From contig CAMBCF010000047.1 in assembly GCA_945864585.1 (NCBI GenBank), positions 1-36,872 on the forward strand: 36,872 bases of DNA, read 5' to 3'. The notes beneath the pieces are model-generated. The model searched no databases and had not been told where the DNA came from. It saw nothing but the letters and a program-made list of their open reading frames with translations. Shown one piece after another: positions 22,015 to 31,188 of this stretch; position 1 is the stretch's first letter, and the number at the start of each line of letters is the position of its first letter. This stretch comes from Bordetella parapertussis. Its GTDB lineage: Bacteria; Pseudomonadota; Gammaproteobacteria; Burkholderiales; SG8-41. The position numbers and the translations under genes are program-made.

Positions 22015-22971
22015 ATGCGCAGTAACTTATTGTTTTCATTATTTATTTTTCTATCGACCGCAGCGGCTGCCAAAGTTGTTGTTGCAGTGCAGAGCGCCAC
22101 CGCCACGACGGCAGCCGAAAGCGCCCGGCGCGAATTGCACGATTGGTGCAATGTGGTCACGCTCGCCATTCCGCAGATCAAATTGAAACCCTGCGTGGCA
22201 GCGCAGCTTAAGCCGGTCGCCACCAAATCGGTGAAAGGCCGGCACATCATGCTGCGCGAATTCAATTCAGTGCAGTCGCCCAGCGCGCGAGTGCTGGTGA
22301 TCGGCGCCATCCATGGCGACGAACTGACATCGGCGTCGATCGTGTTTCGCTGGCTGGAATTGCTGCAGCAACCCAACAACGAAGCCAGTCAATACCACTG
22401 GCGGGTGATTCCGGTGTTAAATCCCGATGGCCTGCTGGCGCGTCCGCCCACGCGCGTGAATGCGCGCGGCGTGGATCTGAATCGCAATTTCCCGACCTAT
22501 AACTGGCTGAAGGAAGCGCCGCGTTACTGGGAAAAACAGACGCGGCGTGATCCGCGCCGTTATCCCGGCAAAGCGCCCGCATCCGAACCGGAGTCACGCT
22601 GGCTGCACGATGAAATTGTGCGTTTCAAGCCCGATGTGATTGTGGCGATACACGCGCCGTACGGTGTGCTGGATTTTGACGGCCCGCCCACCGGCGTGGA
22701 AGCGCCTTTGCGCTTTGGCCGGCTGCATCTGAATCGCGTCGGCGTTTACCCCGGCTCGCTGGGTAATTTTGGCGGCCTGAAAGAAGGCATCCCGGTGGTC
22801 ACGCTCGAACTGCCGCACGCGCTGAAAATGCCCACCGAAGCCGAACTCACCCATGTCTGGCAGGACATGCAAAAGTGGCTGCGGGTCAATCTGGTCGAAC
22901 GCAGAGCTGCACCCACGCAACCCGCTCAACCGGCTCAGCCCATGGTCACACCCGACGACACCAGCCAGTAA
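22015..22971 (+). CDS. M14-family zinc carboxypeptidase (MpaA-like)
   Basis: 318 residues; ATG 22015 has AAGAG upstream. A signal peptide (about 1-18: MRSNLLFSLFIFLSTAAA) is followed by the metal site GAIHGDE (His100, Glu103), the substrate-binding RGVDLNRNFP (Arg157), the third ligand His213 (AIHAPYG), and catalytic Glu265 (TLELPH). MpaA removes diaminopimelate from murein peptides; this exported relative probably trims cell-wall peptides in the periplasm. The C-terminal PTQPAQPAQP is a repeat of low complexity. One AT-rich motif copy covers the first codons. Confidence 0.85.
   Translation: MRSNLLFSLFIFLSTAAAAKVVVAVQSATATTAAESARRELHDWCNVVTLAIPQIKLKPCVAAQLKPVATKSVKGRHIMLREFNSVQSPSARVLVIGAIHGDELTSASIVFRWLELLQQPNNEASQYHWRVIPVLNPDGLLARPPTRVNARGVDLNRNFPTYNWLKEAPRYWEKQTRRDPRRYPGKAPASEPESRWLHDEIVRFKPDVIVAIHAPYGVLDFDGPPTGVEAPLRFGRLHLNRVGVYPGSLGNFGGLKEGIPVVTLELPHALKMPTEAELTHVWQDMQKWLRVNLVERRAAPTQPAQPAQPMVTPDDTSQ
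22019..22037 (-). repeat. AT-rich motif copy inside a signal-peptide coding region
   Basis: On the minus strand this reads GAAAACAATAAGTTACTGC. Unlike the other copies it lies within a gene, over codons 2-8 of the M14 peptidase. Confidence 0.4.
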
Positions 22972-23131
22972 CGGTGCAGCGTGCGCCGTAGCGGCGCAGC
23001 GTGTGCGCGGCGGCGCGCCACAGCGCCAGCTTCAGGCCGGTTTGGCGGATCACCTTGCCGCCCCCTATTGTAGTGCTTCACTCTATGCAGCACTTATGCA
23101 ACGGCGCCGCACCAGCGAAACTGCTCCCCTT

Positions 23132-23445
23132 TCAAGGGCCATGCGACACCACTACTGCCACCACCCCGCTCGCTACCAGCGTTACGGCGCCCGCAACGCG
23201 CGTATTGACGGTGAGTAGTCCGGTGTTCCCTGCATTGAAGTTCGCGGTAATGGTCCCGTCGGTGTTCGCGCCGGCGGTATTGGATATGCGGTAGCTGAAA
23301 AAATTGCCCCATCCATCCTGAACGGCTTCCCTCGGCAGACCCAGGGTTACATACGGCACGATGCCGAACACGCGGTCGCCGGGTCGTTCGCTGTCGTACG
23401 GTTTTCGATCCCGTCCGGCGCCTTGAAATTGGTGTCCGGATACGC
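23132..23445 (-). pseudogene. Decayed prepilin-like protein fragment
   Basis: On the minus strand, one frame reads AYPDTNFKAPDGIENRTTAN (from 23445). A frameshift then leads to VPYVTLGLPREAVQDGWGNF, FSYRISNTAGAN and, at the end, VVAVVVSHGP followed by a stop at 23132. This order (small polar stretch, 'P-W/Y-x-T-L-G-x-P', 'D-x-W-G', and final 'S-H-G-P') is that of minor prepilin-like proteins. The N-terminal methylation and helix region is missing, since a stop precedes 23445 and the tRNA-Arg gene lies about 60 bp away on the other strand. The remaining gap (22972-23131) holds only GC-rich hairpins. Confidence 0.6.
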
Positions 23446-23505
23446 TTAGGCCGCGCCACCCGCGCGTGCTAATATCACAGCGGTCAACAGTATTTTGACA
23501 ACCAG

Positions 23506-23582
23506 GCGCCCGTAGCTCAGCTGGATAGAGTACTGCCCTCCGAAGGCAGGGGTCGGACGTTCGAATCGTCTCGGGCGCGCCA
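23506..23582 (+). tRNA. tRNA-Arg(CCG)
   Basis: 77 nt. The acceptor stem is GCGCCCG/CGGGCGC and the CCA is encoded. The D-arm TAGCTCAGCTGGATAGAG and the T-loop GTTCGAATC are canonical. The anticodon stem CTGCC/GGCAG frames the loop CTCCGAA, anticodon CCG, which reads the Arg codon CGG. It lies between a decayed prepilin gene and the Lap locus. Confidence 0.95.
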
Positions 23583-23630
23583 GCGTTTTTAGCGCGGTTT
23601 TAAGACCAGTGGCGCATAACGTTGCAAAAA

Positions 23631-24341
23631 ATGGCCCGGACTATGCACTTGACCCCTTCGAATTCCGTGCGCGCTTCCCGTGCATCGATTCCCTGGCTGG
23701 CGTGGCTGATGTCGGCGCTGATGATTGCGTTCGCTTTCGCGCAGGAAGCGATAACCATCTCCGACGAACAAATCGCACGGCTGGCGACGACGTTCGGCCC
23801 GATAGCGAAAGAGCGTCTGACCAACTGGCGCACGCTGATGGCCAGCCCGAAAAATCGCGCCCTGAGCGAGCGGCAAAAGCTGGAACTGGTGAATGATTTC
23901 ATGAATCTGACGCCGTTCAAAACCGATCGCGAGCACTGGGGCAAGGAAGATTACTGGGCGACACCGATAGAGTTTTTGTCCACCAATGCCGGCGACTGCG
24001 AGGATTATTCCATCGCGAAATATTTCACCCTGCTGACGCTGGGCGTGCCTGACAGTAAATTGCAGATCACCTATGTCAAAGAGATCAAGGTGTACAACGA
24101 AGCGCACATGGTGCTCGCCTATTTCGCCACCCCCGACGCCGAGCCGGTGATTCTCGACAACATCAACAAGACCATACAGCCGGCGTCGACGCGCACCGAC
24201 CTGCGGCCGATCTACAGCTTTAATGGTACTGGCCTGTGGAGCGCCAAGCAGCAGCAGGAGGGCCGCAGGCAGGCCGGGGGCAGTTCGGATAGTATCAGCA
24301 GCTGGAAAGAATTGCGGAGCCGCGTAAAGAGCGCGTCCTGA
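23631..24341 (+). CDS. lapG: LapG-like periplasmic cysteine protease (BTLCP family)
   Basis: 236 residues if started at the ATG 23631; the start is uncertain because no clear ribosome-binding site is seen. A hydrophobic export segment lies at about 20-38 and ends near FAQ. The catalytic triad of bacterial transglutaminase-like proteases is visible: Cys123 (NAGDCEDYSIAKY), His159 (NEAHMVLAY) and Asp176 (VILDNI). LapG cuts the N-terminal region of LapA-type adhesins between two Ala residues and frees them from the cell surface. It is inhibited by LapD when c-di-GMP is high. LapD follows directly, and a matching cut site exists in the adhesin 11 kb away. Confidence 0.93.
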   Translation: MARTMHLTPSNSVRASRASIPWLAWLMSALMIAFAFAQEAITISDEQIARLATTFGPIAKERLTNWRTLMASPKNRALSERQKLELVNDFMNLTPFKTDREHWGKEDYWATPIEFLSTNAGDCEDYSIAKYFTLLTLGVPDSKLQITYVKEIKVYNEAHMVLAYFATPDAEPVILDNINKTIQPASTRTDLRPIYSFNGTGLWSAKQQQEGRRQAGGSSDSISSWKELRSRVKSAS

Positions 24342-24403
24342 TGCGTCCGCTGCTGCTTAATAAAATTGTTTTTAAACGCTATTTATAAACGGCGGGGGAT
24401 GCC

Positions 24404-26365
24404 ATGAAGCTTTCACGACTGCTGGTCGGTTTAATTTCGCTGCTTTGGGTGGTGGTGTTTTTCGCGACCTTGTTTGTGGTGGTGAACAGCACCCGCGATT
24501 ACCTGCACCGCTCGATGGAATCGCACGCGCAGGACACTGCGACCTCGCTCGGCCTTTCAATTACCCAGGGCAAGAGCTACAACGATGCGGTGACCATCGA
24601 GCTGATGACCAGCGCCATATTCGACCGCGGCTACTACAGCGAAATTCTGGTGAAAAAAGTCACCGGCGAGACCATCTTCAAAAAGCGGGTTGAAAAGGCG
24701 GCGGACGGCGTGCCGATGTGGTTTGTTGAAGCCTTCAAGCTGCCCACGCCGCGCATGGATGCGCTGGTGATGGACGGTTGGCGCAAAGCGGCGATTGTTG
24801 AAGTCGAAAGCCATCCCGGCCACGCCTACAAAGAACTGTGGGAGATCGCCAAGCGCTCGTTCTGGGTGCTGCTGATTGTTGCGTTGATTTCGCTGGCGGT
24901 GGTGGCTATTGTGCTGAAACTGGCATTGCGTCCGCTCGACGACATGGAACGTCAGGCCGAGGATATTTCCCGGCGCAAATTCACCATTCTCAAAAAGCTG
25001 CCGTGGGCGCGCGAGTTGCACCGCATCTCCACGGCGCTGAATTCGATGTGTCAATCCGTCGAGCGCATGCTCAACGAGCAGACAGATCTCGCCGATAAAA
25101 TGCGCAATAAGGCCTATGTGGATGCGGTAACGGGGCTGATGAACCGCAATGATTTCAACGAGCAATTAACACACCTTATCGGCGCGCCCACAAAATTTGC
25201 CACGGGTGCGGTTGCGGTGGTGCGCATACAGGGCTTTGCGCTGTTCAACGAACGCAATGGGCGTCCTGCCGGCGATACGCTGCTCAAACGCACGGCTTTT
25301 CTCATGCAAGAGGTTTGCAAGCCGTACCGCGGTTCCTTTGTGGCTAAACTCGACGGCCCCGAGTTCGCTGTGGTGGTGCCAGAAATCGCCGACACCGACG
25401 TGCCCAAATTGGGCGATGCCTTGATCCAGGGGCTTGCGGAAATTGAAGAATTTCCGCGCACCGAACAAAGCGTGATGCCGCACGCCGGCTTTACCTTCCA
25501 CCGCTACCATGAGGGCGCCAGTTTCGGAAAACTGATGTCCATCGCCGGGCAGGCGCTGACTGTAGCGCAGGCGCGCGGTGTGCCTGCCTGGCACTTGCAG
25601 GAAGAAGCAAGGAGCGATCAAAACACTGCCATGGCGCTTGAGATCAATGGTCTGTTTAAAGTAGGGCTGCCCAAGGATCGCGTGATGTTGCAATATCAAC
25701 CGCTGCGCGCGTGTCAGGTTGCTGAAGACCAATGGACTTACCGCAGCGAAGCCTGCATACGCATTTTGGGAGCAGATGGTTCCATCGTGCGCGCGGCACT
25801 TTTTATCGCAACCGCCAAGCGCTTGGGCGCGCTGCAACTGGTGGATCGTATTGTGACTGAAAAGCTGATGCAGAATATCGCCGCGAATGGCCCCGTCAAG
25901 GGCGGTGCGACTGCGTTGAATTTATCGCTGGAGTCTTTGCTGGATGCCTCGTTTGTTGATTGGCTGTACGCCACGTTGAACGCCAAACGCGAGATTGCAA
26001 AGTACGTGATCATTGAGGTGGCAGAGCATTCAATTATCAGTCATCTTGAGGTGGTAAAAGCGGTGTTCAGCAAGTTGCGGCAGACCGGCGCGCGCCTGTC
26101 GATAGACCGCTTTGGGCAGAGCACGGCGTCACTTGGTTTTTTGCGTGGCCTGGAAGTGGATTACATCAAGATTGATGGTGGCTATACACGCGGCGTTGCT
26201 GAATCTACCGACAAACAGTTTTTTATACAGGCGCTGGTGGGCATTGCGCACGGTCTTGGCATTCAGGTGATAACAGAATACGTCGAAACGGCGGACGACT
26301 TTGAAATAGTCAAGGGTTTGCTGGTCGATGGCGCGCAGGGCTACTTCATTGGCAGGCCGGAATAG
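24404..26365 (+). CDS. lapD: LapD-like c-di-GMP receptor (degenerate GGDEF-EAL)
   Basis: 653 residues. TM1 is at 7-28, a periplasmic domain at about 30-150 (with Trp126 in a loop), TM2 at 154-176, and then a HAMP-like region. The GGDEF-like domain has LDGPEF (about 317-322) instead of GGDEF, and the EAL-like domain has SEACIR in place of EAL and IDRFG for DDFG, so neither synthesis nor hydrolysis of c-di-GMP is expected. This pattern marks LapD, which senses c-di-GMP through its EAL-like domain and in response binds LapG in the periplasm. The gene lies 62 bp after lapG and 96 bp before the exporter. Confidence 0.93.
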   Translation: MKLSRLLVGLISLLWVVVFFATLFVVVNSTRDYLHRSMESHAQDTATSLGLSITQGKSYNDAVTIELMTSAIFDRGYYSEILVKKVTGETIFKKRVEKAADGVPMWFVEAFKLPTPRMDALVMDGWRKAAIVEVESHPGHAYKELWEIAKRSFWVLLIVALISLAVVAIVLKLALRPLDDMERQAEDISRRKFTILKKLPWARELHRISTALNSMCQSVERMLNEQTDLADKMRNKAYVDAVTGLMNRNDFNEQLTHLIGAPTKFATGAVAVVRIQGFALFNERNGRPAGDTLLKRTAFLMQEVCKPYRGSFVAKLDGPEFAVVVPEIADTDVPKLGDALIQGLAEIEEFPRTEQSVMPHAGFTFHRYHEGASFGKLMSIAGQALTVAQARGVPAWHLQEEARSDQNTAMALEINGLFKVGLPKDRVMLQYQPLRACQVAEDQWTYRSEACIRILGADGSIVRAALFIATAKRLGALQLVDRIVTEKLMQNIAANGPVKGGATALNLSLESLLDASFVDWLYATLNAKREIAKYVIIEVAEHSIISHLEVVKAVFSKLRQTGARLSIDRFGQSTASLGFLRGLEVDYIKIDGGYTRGVAESTDKQFFIQALVGIAHGLGIQVITEYVETADDFEIVKGLLVDGAQGYFIGRPE

Positions 26366-26461
26366 GGGCAGGACCAGCACGACATCGAAAACTCGTTGTA
26401 AAACATAAGGTTATATCGCTATTTTCATGCTATAGTTTATTTTTGGATTGAAGGGGACGGC

Positions 26462-28648
26462 GTGGTGGAGCAAGAAAACCAAAATATCACTCCAGATAGT
26501 CCGCATCAGTGGCAGATGCCCAAGCCTGCGATAGCTTCCAACGATGCGCTGCTGAAGTGCCTGGTGCTGCTGTCGCGGTATTTCAACCATCCATTTTCGG
26601 AGGAAACGCTGGCTGCGGGTTTGCCGCTCGACAAAGGGCATCTCACGCCCGATTTGTTTGGCCGCGCCGCCGCGCGCGCCGGTTTGAACTCAAAGTTGGT
26701 GCATCGCGCACTGGATAAAATTTCGCCGCTCACGCTACCGGCGGTATTGCTGCTGAAAGACCGGCGTGCCTGCATTCTGCGCTCGGTTGACCAGCAGGGC
26801 GGGTGCGAGCTGATTAATCCCGATACCGGCGGCGCCACGCACACCACGCTGGCGGCGCTTAACGCCGAATACACCGGTCACGCGCTGCTGGTGCATCCGA
26901 AGCTGCGTTTTGACGCGCGCACGGAGCTGTCGGCGGTGCCGCGCGTGAATCACTGGTTCTGGGGCGTGGTGGGGCAGGCCTGGCCGATCTACGGCGAGGT
27001 GCTGCTGGCGTCGCTGCTGATCAACATTTTCGCGCTGGTGATGCCGCTTTACGTGATGAACGTTTACGACCGCGTGGTGCCCAACGACACCACCGAGACA
27101 CTGATGGCGCTGACTGCCGGCGTGATCATCGTGCTGGTGTTCGATTTCGTGATGCGCATGCTGCGCGGCTATCTGACCGATCTCGCGGGTAAGCGGATTG
27201 ACGTCATACTGTCGGCGAATATTTTCGAACGCGCGCTCGGCATCCGCATGGAAGCGCGCCCGCAGTCGGTAGGGGCGTTCGCGGCCAATGTGCAGGAGTT
27301 CGAATCGTTCCGTGAATTCATCACCTCCGCCACCATCACTGCGCTGGTGGATCTGCCTTTTTTGTTCATTTTCATCGTCGCGATTTTCATGATCGGCGGC
27401 TGGCTGGCGCTGGTACCGATCGCGACCGTGCCGCTGGTGATCCTTATCAGCCTGATTCTGCAACGCCAACTGGGCGCGGTGATTCAGGAAAGTTTCCGCT
27501 GCGGTGCGCAAAAGCAGGGGGTGCTGATTGAGAGTCTGACTGCGGTTGAAACCATCAAATCCATGGCTGCCGAAAGCGTGCAGCAGCGGCGCTGGGAGCA
27601 ACTGGTGGGGCAGGTGGCGAAGCTGGGCCTGAAGTCAAAAACATTGTCACAGGCGATCATCAATTCGTCGCAGATGATCCAGCAGGTGGCGGCTGTCGCG
27701 ATCGTGGTGTTCGGCGTATTCCTGATCAACGACCGCTTGTTGACCGTGGGCGCGCTGGTCGCTTGCACCATGCTCAACGCGCGCGCGCTGGCGCCGCTGG
27801 GCCAGGTGGCGGGCCTGCTCGCGCGCTACCATCAATCGGCGGCGGCGCTGCGCACGCTTACCAATGTGATGAATCTGCCGGTCGAGCGCCCGGCCAACAG
27901 GAGTTTCGTGCATCGGCCAGTGATTGTCGGCAGCATCGAATTTCGCGAAGTGACGTTTACCTATCCCGGCCATAAAGTGCCCGCGCTCGCCAACGTGTCG
28001 TTCAAAATCGCAGCGGGCGAACGCGTGGGGCTGATCGGACGCATCGGCTCCGGCAAATCCACTATCGAAAAACTGATCCTCGGTCTTTACAAACCGGAGT
28101 CGGGCTCGATATTGGTGGATGGCGTGGACATGAATCAAATTGATCCCGCGACGCTGCGCCGGAACATCGGTTACGTGCCGCAGGATATTGTGCTGTTCTT
28201 TGGCACGGTAAAGGAAAATATTCTCTACGCCGCCCCCTATGCGGATGACTCGGCGATGCTGCGCGCGGCGGAAATTGCAGGTGTCACCGAGTTTATTCAT
28301 CCCTCGGAGCAAGGCTTTGATCTGGCCATCGGTGAGCGCGGCGAGGGCTTGTCGGGCGGCCAGCGCCAATCGGTGGCGATTGCGCGCTCGCTGGTGCTGG
28401 ATCCGCCGCTGCTGATCATGGACGAACCCACCAACGCGCTGGATAACCGTTCGGAGGAAAATTTCAAAGTCCGGCTGGGGGCGGCGATCGCCGGCAAGAC
28501 GTTCGTGCTGGTGACGCATCGCGCGTCGCTGTTAACCCTGGTGCCGCGTCTGATCGTCCTCGACGGTGGCAAGATCGTGGCCGATGGGCCCAAGGAGCAG
28601 GTGATGCAGGCGCTGGCTGGAGGGAAGATCAATGTCGCAAGAAGCTAA
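26462..28648 (+). CDS. lapB: LapB-like type I secretion ABC transporter
   Basis: 728 residues from a GTG (AAGGGGA upstream; a second GTG follows directly). A C39-like N-terminal domain (residues about 25-145, DALLKCLVLLSRYF) is probably non-proteolytic. It is followed by six transmembrane helices (about 160-450) and an ATPase domain. The ATPase has Walker A GRIGSGKST, signature LSGGQRQSVAIARSL, and Walker B LLIMDEPTNALD. It should export the adhesin as part of a type I system with LapC and LapE. The upstream 96-bp gap is AT-rich and could contain a promoter; I cannot fix one. The stop overlaps the start of the next gene by 17 bp. Confidence 0.94.
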   Translation: MVEQENQNITPDSPHQWQMPKPAIASNDALLKCLVLLSRYFNHPFSEETLAAGLPLDKGHLTPDLFGRAAARAGLNSKLVHRALDKISPLTLPAVLLLKDRRACILRSVDQQGGCELINPDTGGATHTTLAALNAEYTGHALLVHPKLRFDARTELSAVPRVNHWFWGVVGQAWPIYGEVLLASLLINIFALVMPLYVMNVYDRVVPNDTTETLMALTAGVIIVLVFDFVMRMLRGYLTDLAGKRIDVILSANIFERALGIRMEARPQSVGAFAANVQEFESFREFITSATITALVDLPFLFIFIVAIFMIGGWLALVPIATVPLVILISLILQRQLGAVIQESFRCGAQKQGVLIESLTAVETIKSMAAESVQQRRWEQLVGQVAKLGLKSKTLSQAIINSSQMIQQVAAVAIVVFGVFLINDRLLTVGALVACTMLNARALAPLGQVAGLLARYHQSAAALRTLTNVMNLPVERPANRSFVHRPVIVGSIEFREVTFTYPGHKVPALANVSFKIAAGERVGLIGRIGSGKSTIEKLILGLYKPESGSILVDGVDMNQIDPATLRRNIGYVPQDIVLFFGTVKENILYAAPYADDSAMLRAAEIAGVTEFIHPSEQGFDLAIGERGEGLSGGQRQSVAIARSLVLDPPLLIMDEPTNALDNRSEENFKVRLGAAIAGKTFVLVTHRASLLTLVPRLIVLDGGKIVADGPKEQVMQALAGGKINVARS

Positions 28649-30134
28649 AGTACGGGTGGCGCCGGTAAACGTTGTCAACGTAGCGCCGCTGGCCGCCGCT
28701 GCGGCCAGCGCGCAGCCATTGTCGCAAACGCCACTGGCGCCGCCACAGCAGGGCAGCATAGCGCTGATGAAAGGCATCCTCGCCGACCTCGGAACCAAGA
28801 ACCTCGGCAAGTCACTGGCGCGCGAGCAAGACCTGGATTACATGAGCGAAACGTCGGCCGCCGCTTTGCAGGGGCCGCCCAAGGTCACGCATGTGGTGTT
28901 GTGGGGTGCGCTATTGTTCATCATCGTGTTCTTCGTGTGGGCGGCGTTCGCCAACATTGGCGAATCTACCGTGGGCGAAGGGCGTGTGATTCCCGCAGGA
29001 CAGATCCAGGTGGTGCAAAATCTCGAAGGCGGTATCGTTGCCGAGATCAAGGTTAAAGTCGGCGACGTGGTGCGCAAGGACGATACGCTGCTGGTGATCG
29101 ATGCCACGCGTTACCTGGCCTCCGAGTCTGAGAATACTGCGAAAGACAGCGCATTGATGGCGAAGATCGCGCGACTGTCGGCTGAAGTTAACGGATCGAC
29201 ATTCATTGTGCCGGCAGCGGTTGCCAGCGCCAATCCCGATCTGGTGCGCCGAGAGCAGGATCTCTACCGCACGCGGCAGGCGGAATATGCCGCCAACACC
29301 GCGGCGCTGCGCCAGCAGATCGAGCAGCGCTCGCAGGAGATTTTGGAAAAGCGCGGCCGTGTGAAACAAATTACCTCCAGCCTCGCCCTCCTCAACAAAA
29401 CCATCGCCATGATGCGCCCGGTGGTGAAGGACGGCGCGATGTCGGAAATCGAGTTGTTGGCGAAGGAGCGCGAGGCCAACGATCTGAAGGGCGAACTGGA
29501 TTCGGCCAAGGTGACCATTCCACGGCTCGAAGGCGCGGTGGCCGAAGCGCGCAACAAGCTGCAGAGCTACGAGTCAAAATTCCGCGCCGATGCCATGGCC
29601 GAACTCAATCAGGCCAAGACGGATCAGCAGGGCACTTCCGCGACTGACAAGGCGATGAAGGACCGCACCAAACGTGCGGTGGTCACCTCTCCGGTCAATG
29701 GCACCGTCAAGACTGTCAAGGTGACAACCATCGGTGGCGTGATAGGGCCGGGGTCGGACATATTGGAAATCGTGCCGGCGGAAGAATCGCTGGTGGTTGA
29801 AGCACGCGTTAAACCGAAGGACATTGCGTTCCTGCGGCCGGGGCAAGAGGCGCTGGTGAAACTCACCGCGTATGATTTTTCGATTTACGGCGGGTTTCCG
29901 GCGCGCCTCGAATACATCAGCGCGGATACCTTGCTCGACGACAAAAAACAGGAAAGCCATTATCTGGTGCGGGTGCGCACCACTAGCCATGCGCCCACGC
30001 GTGACGGCAAGCCGCTGGCGATCATTCCCGGCATGACCGCGACCGTGCATATCCAGACCGGCGAAAAAACGTTCCTGCAATACCTGTTAAAGCCGATTAT
30101 CAAGACCCGTGAGCTTGCATTCCGTGAACGCTGA
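28632..30134 (+). CDS. lapC: LapC-like HlyD-family membrane fusion protein
   Basis: 500 residues. GGAGGGAAGATCA precedes the ATG, which lies within the end of lapB. A cytoplasmic N-terminus of about 95 residues (rich in Ala, Pro and Gln) leads to one transmembrane helix (VVLWGALLFIIVFFVWAAFA). A biotinyl-lipoyl-like domain (GRVIPAGQIQVVQNLEGGIV) follows, then a long coiled coil (about 190-340), and a C-terminal HlyD beta region (LEIVPAEESLVVEARVKPKD). It should bridge the inner-membrane exporter and the TolC-like protein. The unusually long N-terminal region is longer than the short cytoplasmic tails of many HlyD proteins. Confidence 0.93.
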   Translation: MSQEAKVRVAPVNVVNVAPLAAAAASAQPLSQTPLAPPQQGSIALMKGILADLGTKNLGKSLAREQDLDYMSETSAAALQGPPKVTHVVLWGALLFIIVFFVWAAFANIGESTVGEGRVIPAGQIQVVQNLEGGIVAEIKVKVGDVVRKDDTLLVIDATRYLASESENTAKDSALMAKIARLSAEVNGSTFIVPAAVASANPDLVRREQDLYRTRQAEYAANTAALRQQIEQRSQEILEKRGRVKQITSSLALLNKTIAMMRPVVKDGAMSEIELLAKEREANDLKGELDSAKVTIPRLEGAVAEARNKLQSYESKFRADAMAELNQAKTDQQGTSATDKAMKDRTKRAVVTSPVNGTVKTVKVTTIGGVIGPGSDILEIVPAEESLVVEARVKPKDIAFLRPGQEALVKLTAYDFSIYGGFPARLEYISADTLLDDKKQESHYLVRVRTTSHAPTRDGKPLAIIPGMTATVHIQTGEKTFLQYLLKPIIKTRELAFRER

Positions 30135-30142
30135 TTAATCGC

Positions 30143-30844
30143 ATGGCGATACTGCTCGTTACCCGCGACCGCGAACTCGAAGAGCGCTGCCGCCGCGCGA
30201 CCAGCGCGCACTATTCGATCACGGTTATTGATTCGGTCGCGCAGGCGCCGGAGCGCATCGCAACAGCAGCCCCCGAAGTCGTGCTGATCGACGCCGAAAC
30301 GCTGCGGCGCCCGTACCCGGAACAAGTCGCCGCGATTGTCGCCACACCCGGCGTGGGGCGGGTGATTGTGATGACCACGGATTTTATCGAGGATGAGGAA
30401 GTCGCGCTGTTACGTTGTGGCGTGCAAGGCTGCTGCCGGCGCGGCATCGATCCCGATTCATTGCGCCAGGTGCTCACCGTTACCGCGAGCGGCGTTTGGG
30501 TGACGCGCAGCCTGTTGCCGAGGCTGGTGAGCGAGTTGCGTCGTTATGCGCAGCAGGCGGCAACGCCTGTGGCTGTCCCGCCACTACCGACCGCGGCCGC
30601 CGACCCGCCACCGCGCGTGCTGCCAGAAAAGCTCGCCTCGCTCACGCGCCGCGAGCGCGACATCGTGAAGCTGCTCGCGGAAGGCGCCAGCAACAAAAAA
30701 GTGGGTGAGGAATTGGATATTTCCGAACGCACCGTGAAGGGCCATTTATCCAACATTTTCTCGAAGCTGGGTGTCTCTGACCGGCTCAAACTGGTGTTGT
30801 TTTTAAACGACGGCGAGCCACCCGCTAAAACTATGCGTAAATAA
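30143..30844 (+). CDS. LuxR-family transcription regulator in the Lap locus
   Basis: 233 residues. The N-terminal half (about 1-120) has receiver-like secondary structure with Asp51 in VVLIDAETL, but the usual pair of acidic residues near the N-terminus is replaced (LLVTRDRELEER), so phosphorylation is doubtful. A Pro/Ala linker (about 135-160) leads to a C-terminal LuxR helix-turn-helix: LTRRERDIVKLLAEGASNKK, then VGEELDISERTVKGHLSNIF. The gene lies 8 bp after lapC, in the same direction, so it is probably co-transcribed. It may regulate the adhesin, the exporter or the outer-membrane protein. No such gene lies in the well-studied Pseudomonas lapBC unit as far as I know. Confidence 0.85.
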   Translation: MAILLVTRDRELEERCRRATSAHYSITVIDSVAQAPERIATAAPEVVLIDAETLRRPYPEQVAAIVATPGVGRVIVMTTDFIEDEEVALLRCGVQGCCRRGIDPDSLRQVLTVTASGVWVTRSLLPRLVSELRRYAQQAATPVAVPPLPTAAADPPPRVLPEKLASLTRRERDIVKLLAEGASNKKVGEELDISERTVKGHLSNIFSKLGVSDRLKLVLFLNDGEPPAKTMRK

Positions 30845-31188
30845 TTATTTTTAAATGTAAAAAATTGCTGGCACTGCTGCCTACAATTTGCTTGAATTGG
30901 AGTTTAATCAGTGCAAAAAATGTTGTCTTTTTGTAACAAGGCGCTTTTCGCGTCTTGCGACAGCTTAAAAAAACTGAGTATTACCAGTTGCTGAGGGTGA
31001 TAATTTGATGTGCCGACTGAGCCGGCAACAACGCCCACCGTGTGCGACTTTTTCTCGGTCGCTATAATGTCCAATATCCGTCTATACCCGTGCATTTTCC
31101 GCCCATATCAGTCCGTTTCCACAAGATGCGTTGCTGGCAGAATGCTGCTCCGCGTAATCAACGTGGTTTCGGCAGAAGAGAAATAGCG
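30845..31188 (+). other. Long intergenic region before the TolC-like gene
   Basis: 344 bp. The region is AT-rich to about 30980. A TATAAT hexamer stands at 31063-31068 with no good -35 box at the usual spacing, so it could be an activator-dependent promoter. The leader from there to the start codon would be about 113 nt. No convincing hairpin terminator or riboswitch was seen. Confidence 0.4.

Noticed and set aside
24404-26365. Active diguanylate cyclase or phosphodiesterase
   Set aside because: The GGDEF site reads DGPEF and the EAL site reads EAC with DRFG in place of DDFG, and the genomic context is LapD.
26366-26461. Sigma-70 promoter before lapB
   Set aside because: A TATAGT hexamer at 26431 has no -35 partner at the right distance, so I did not annotate it.
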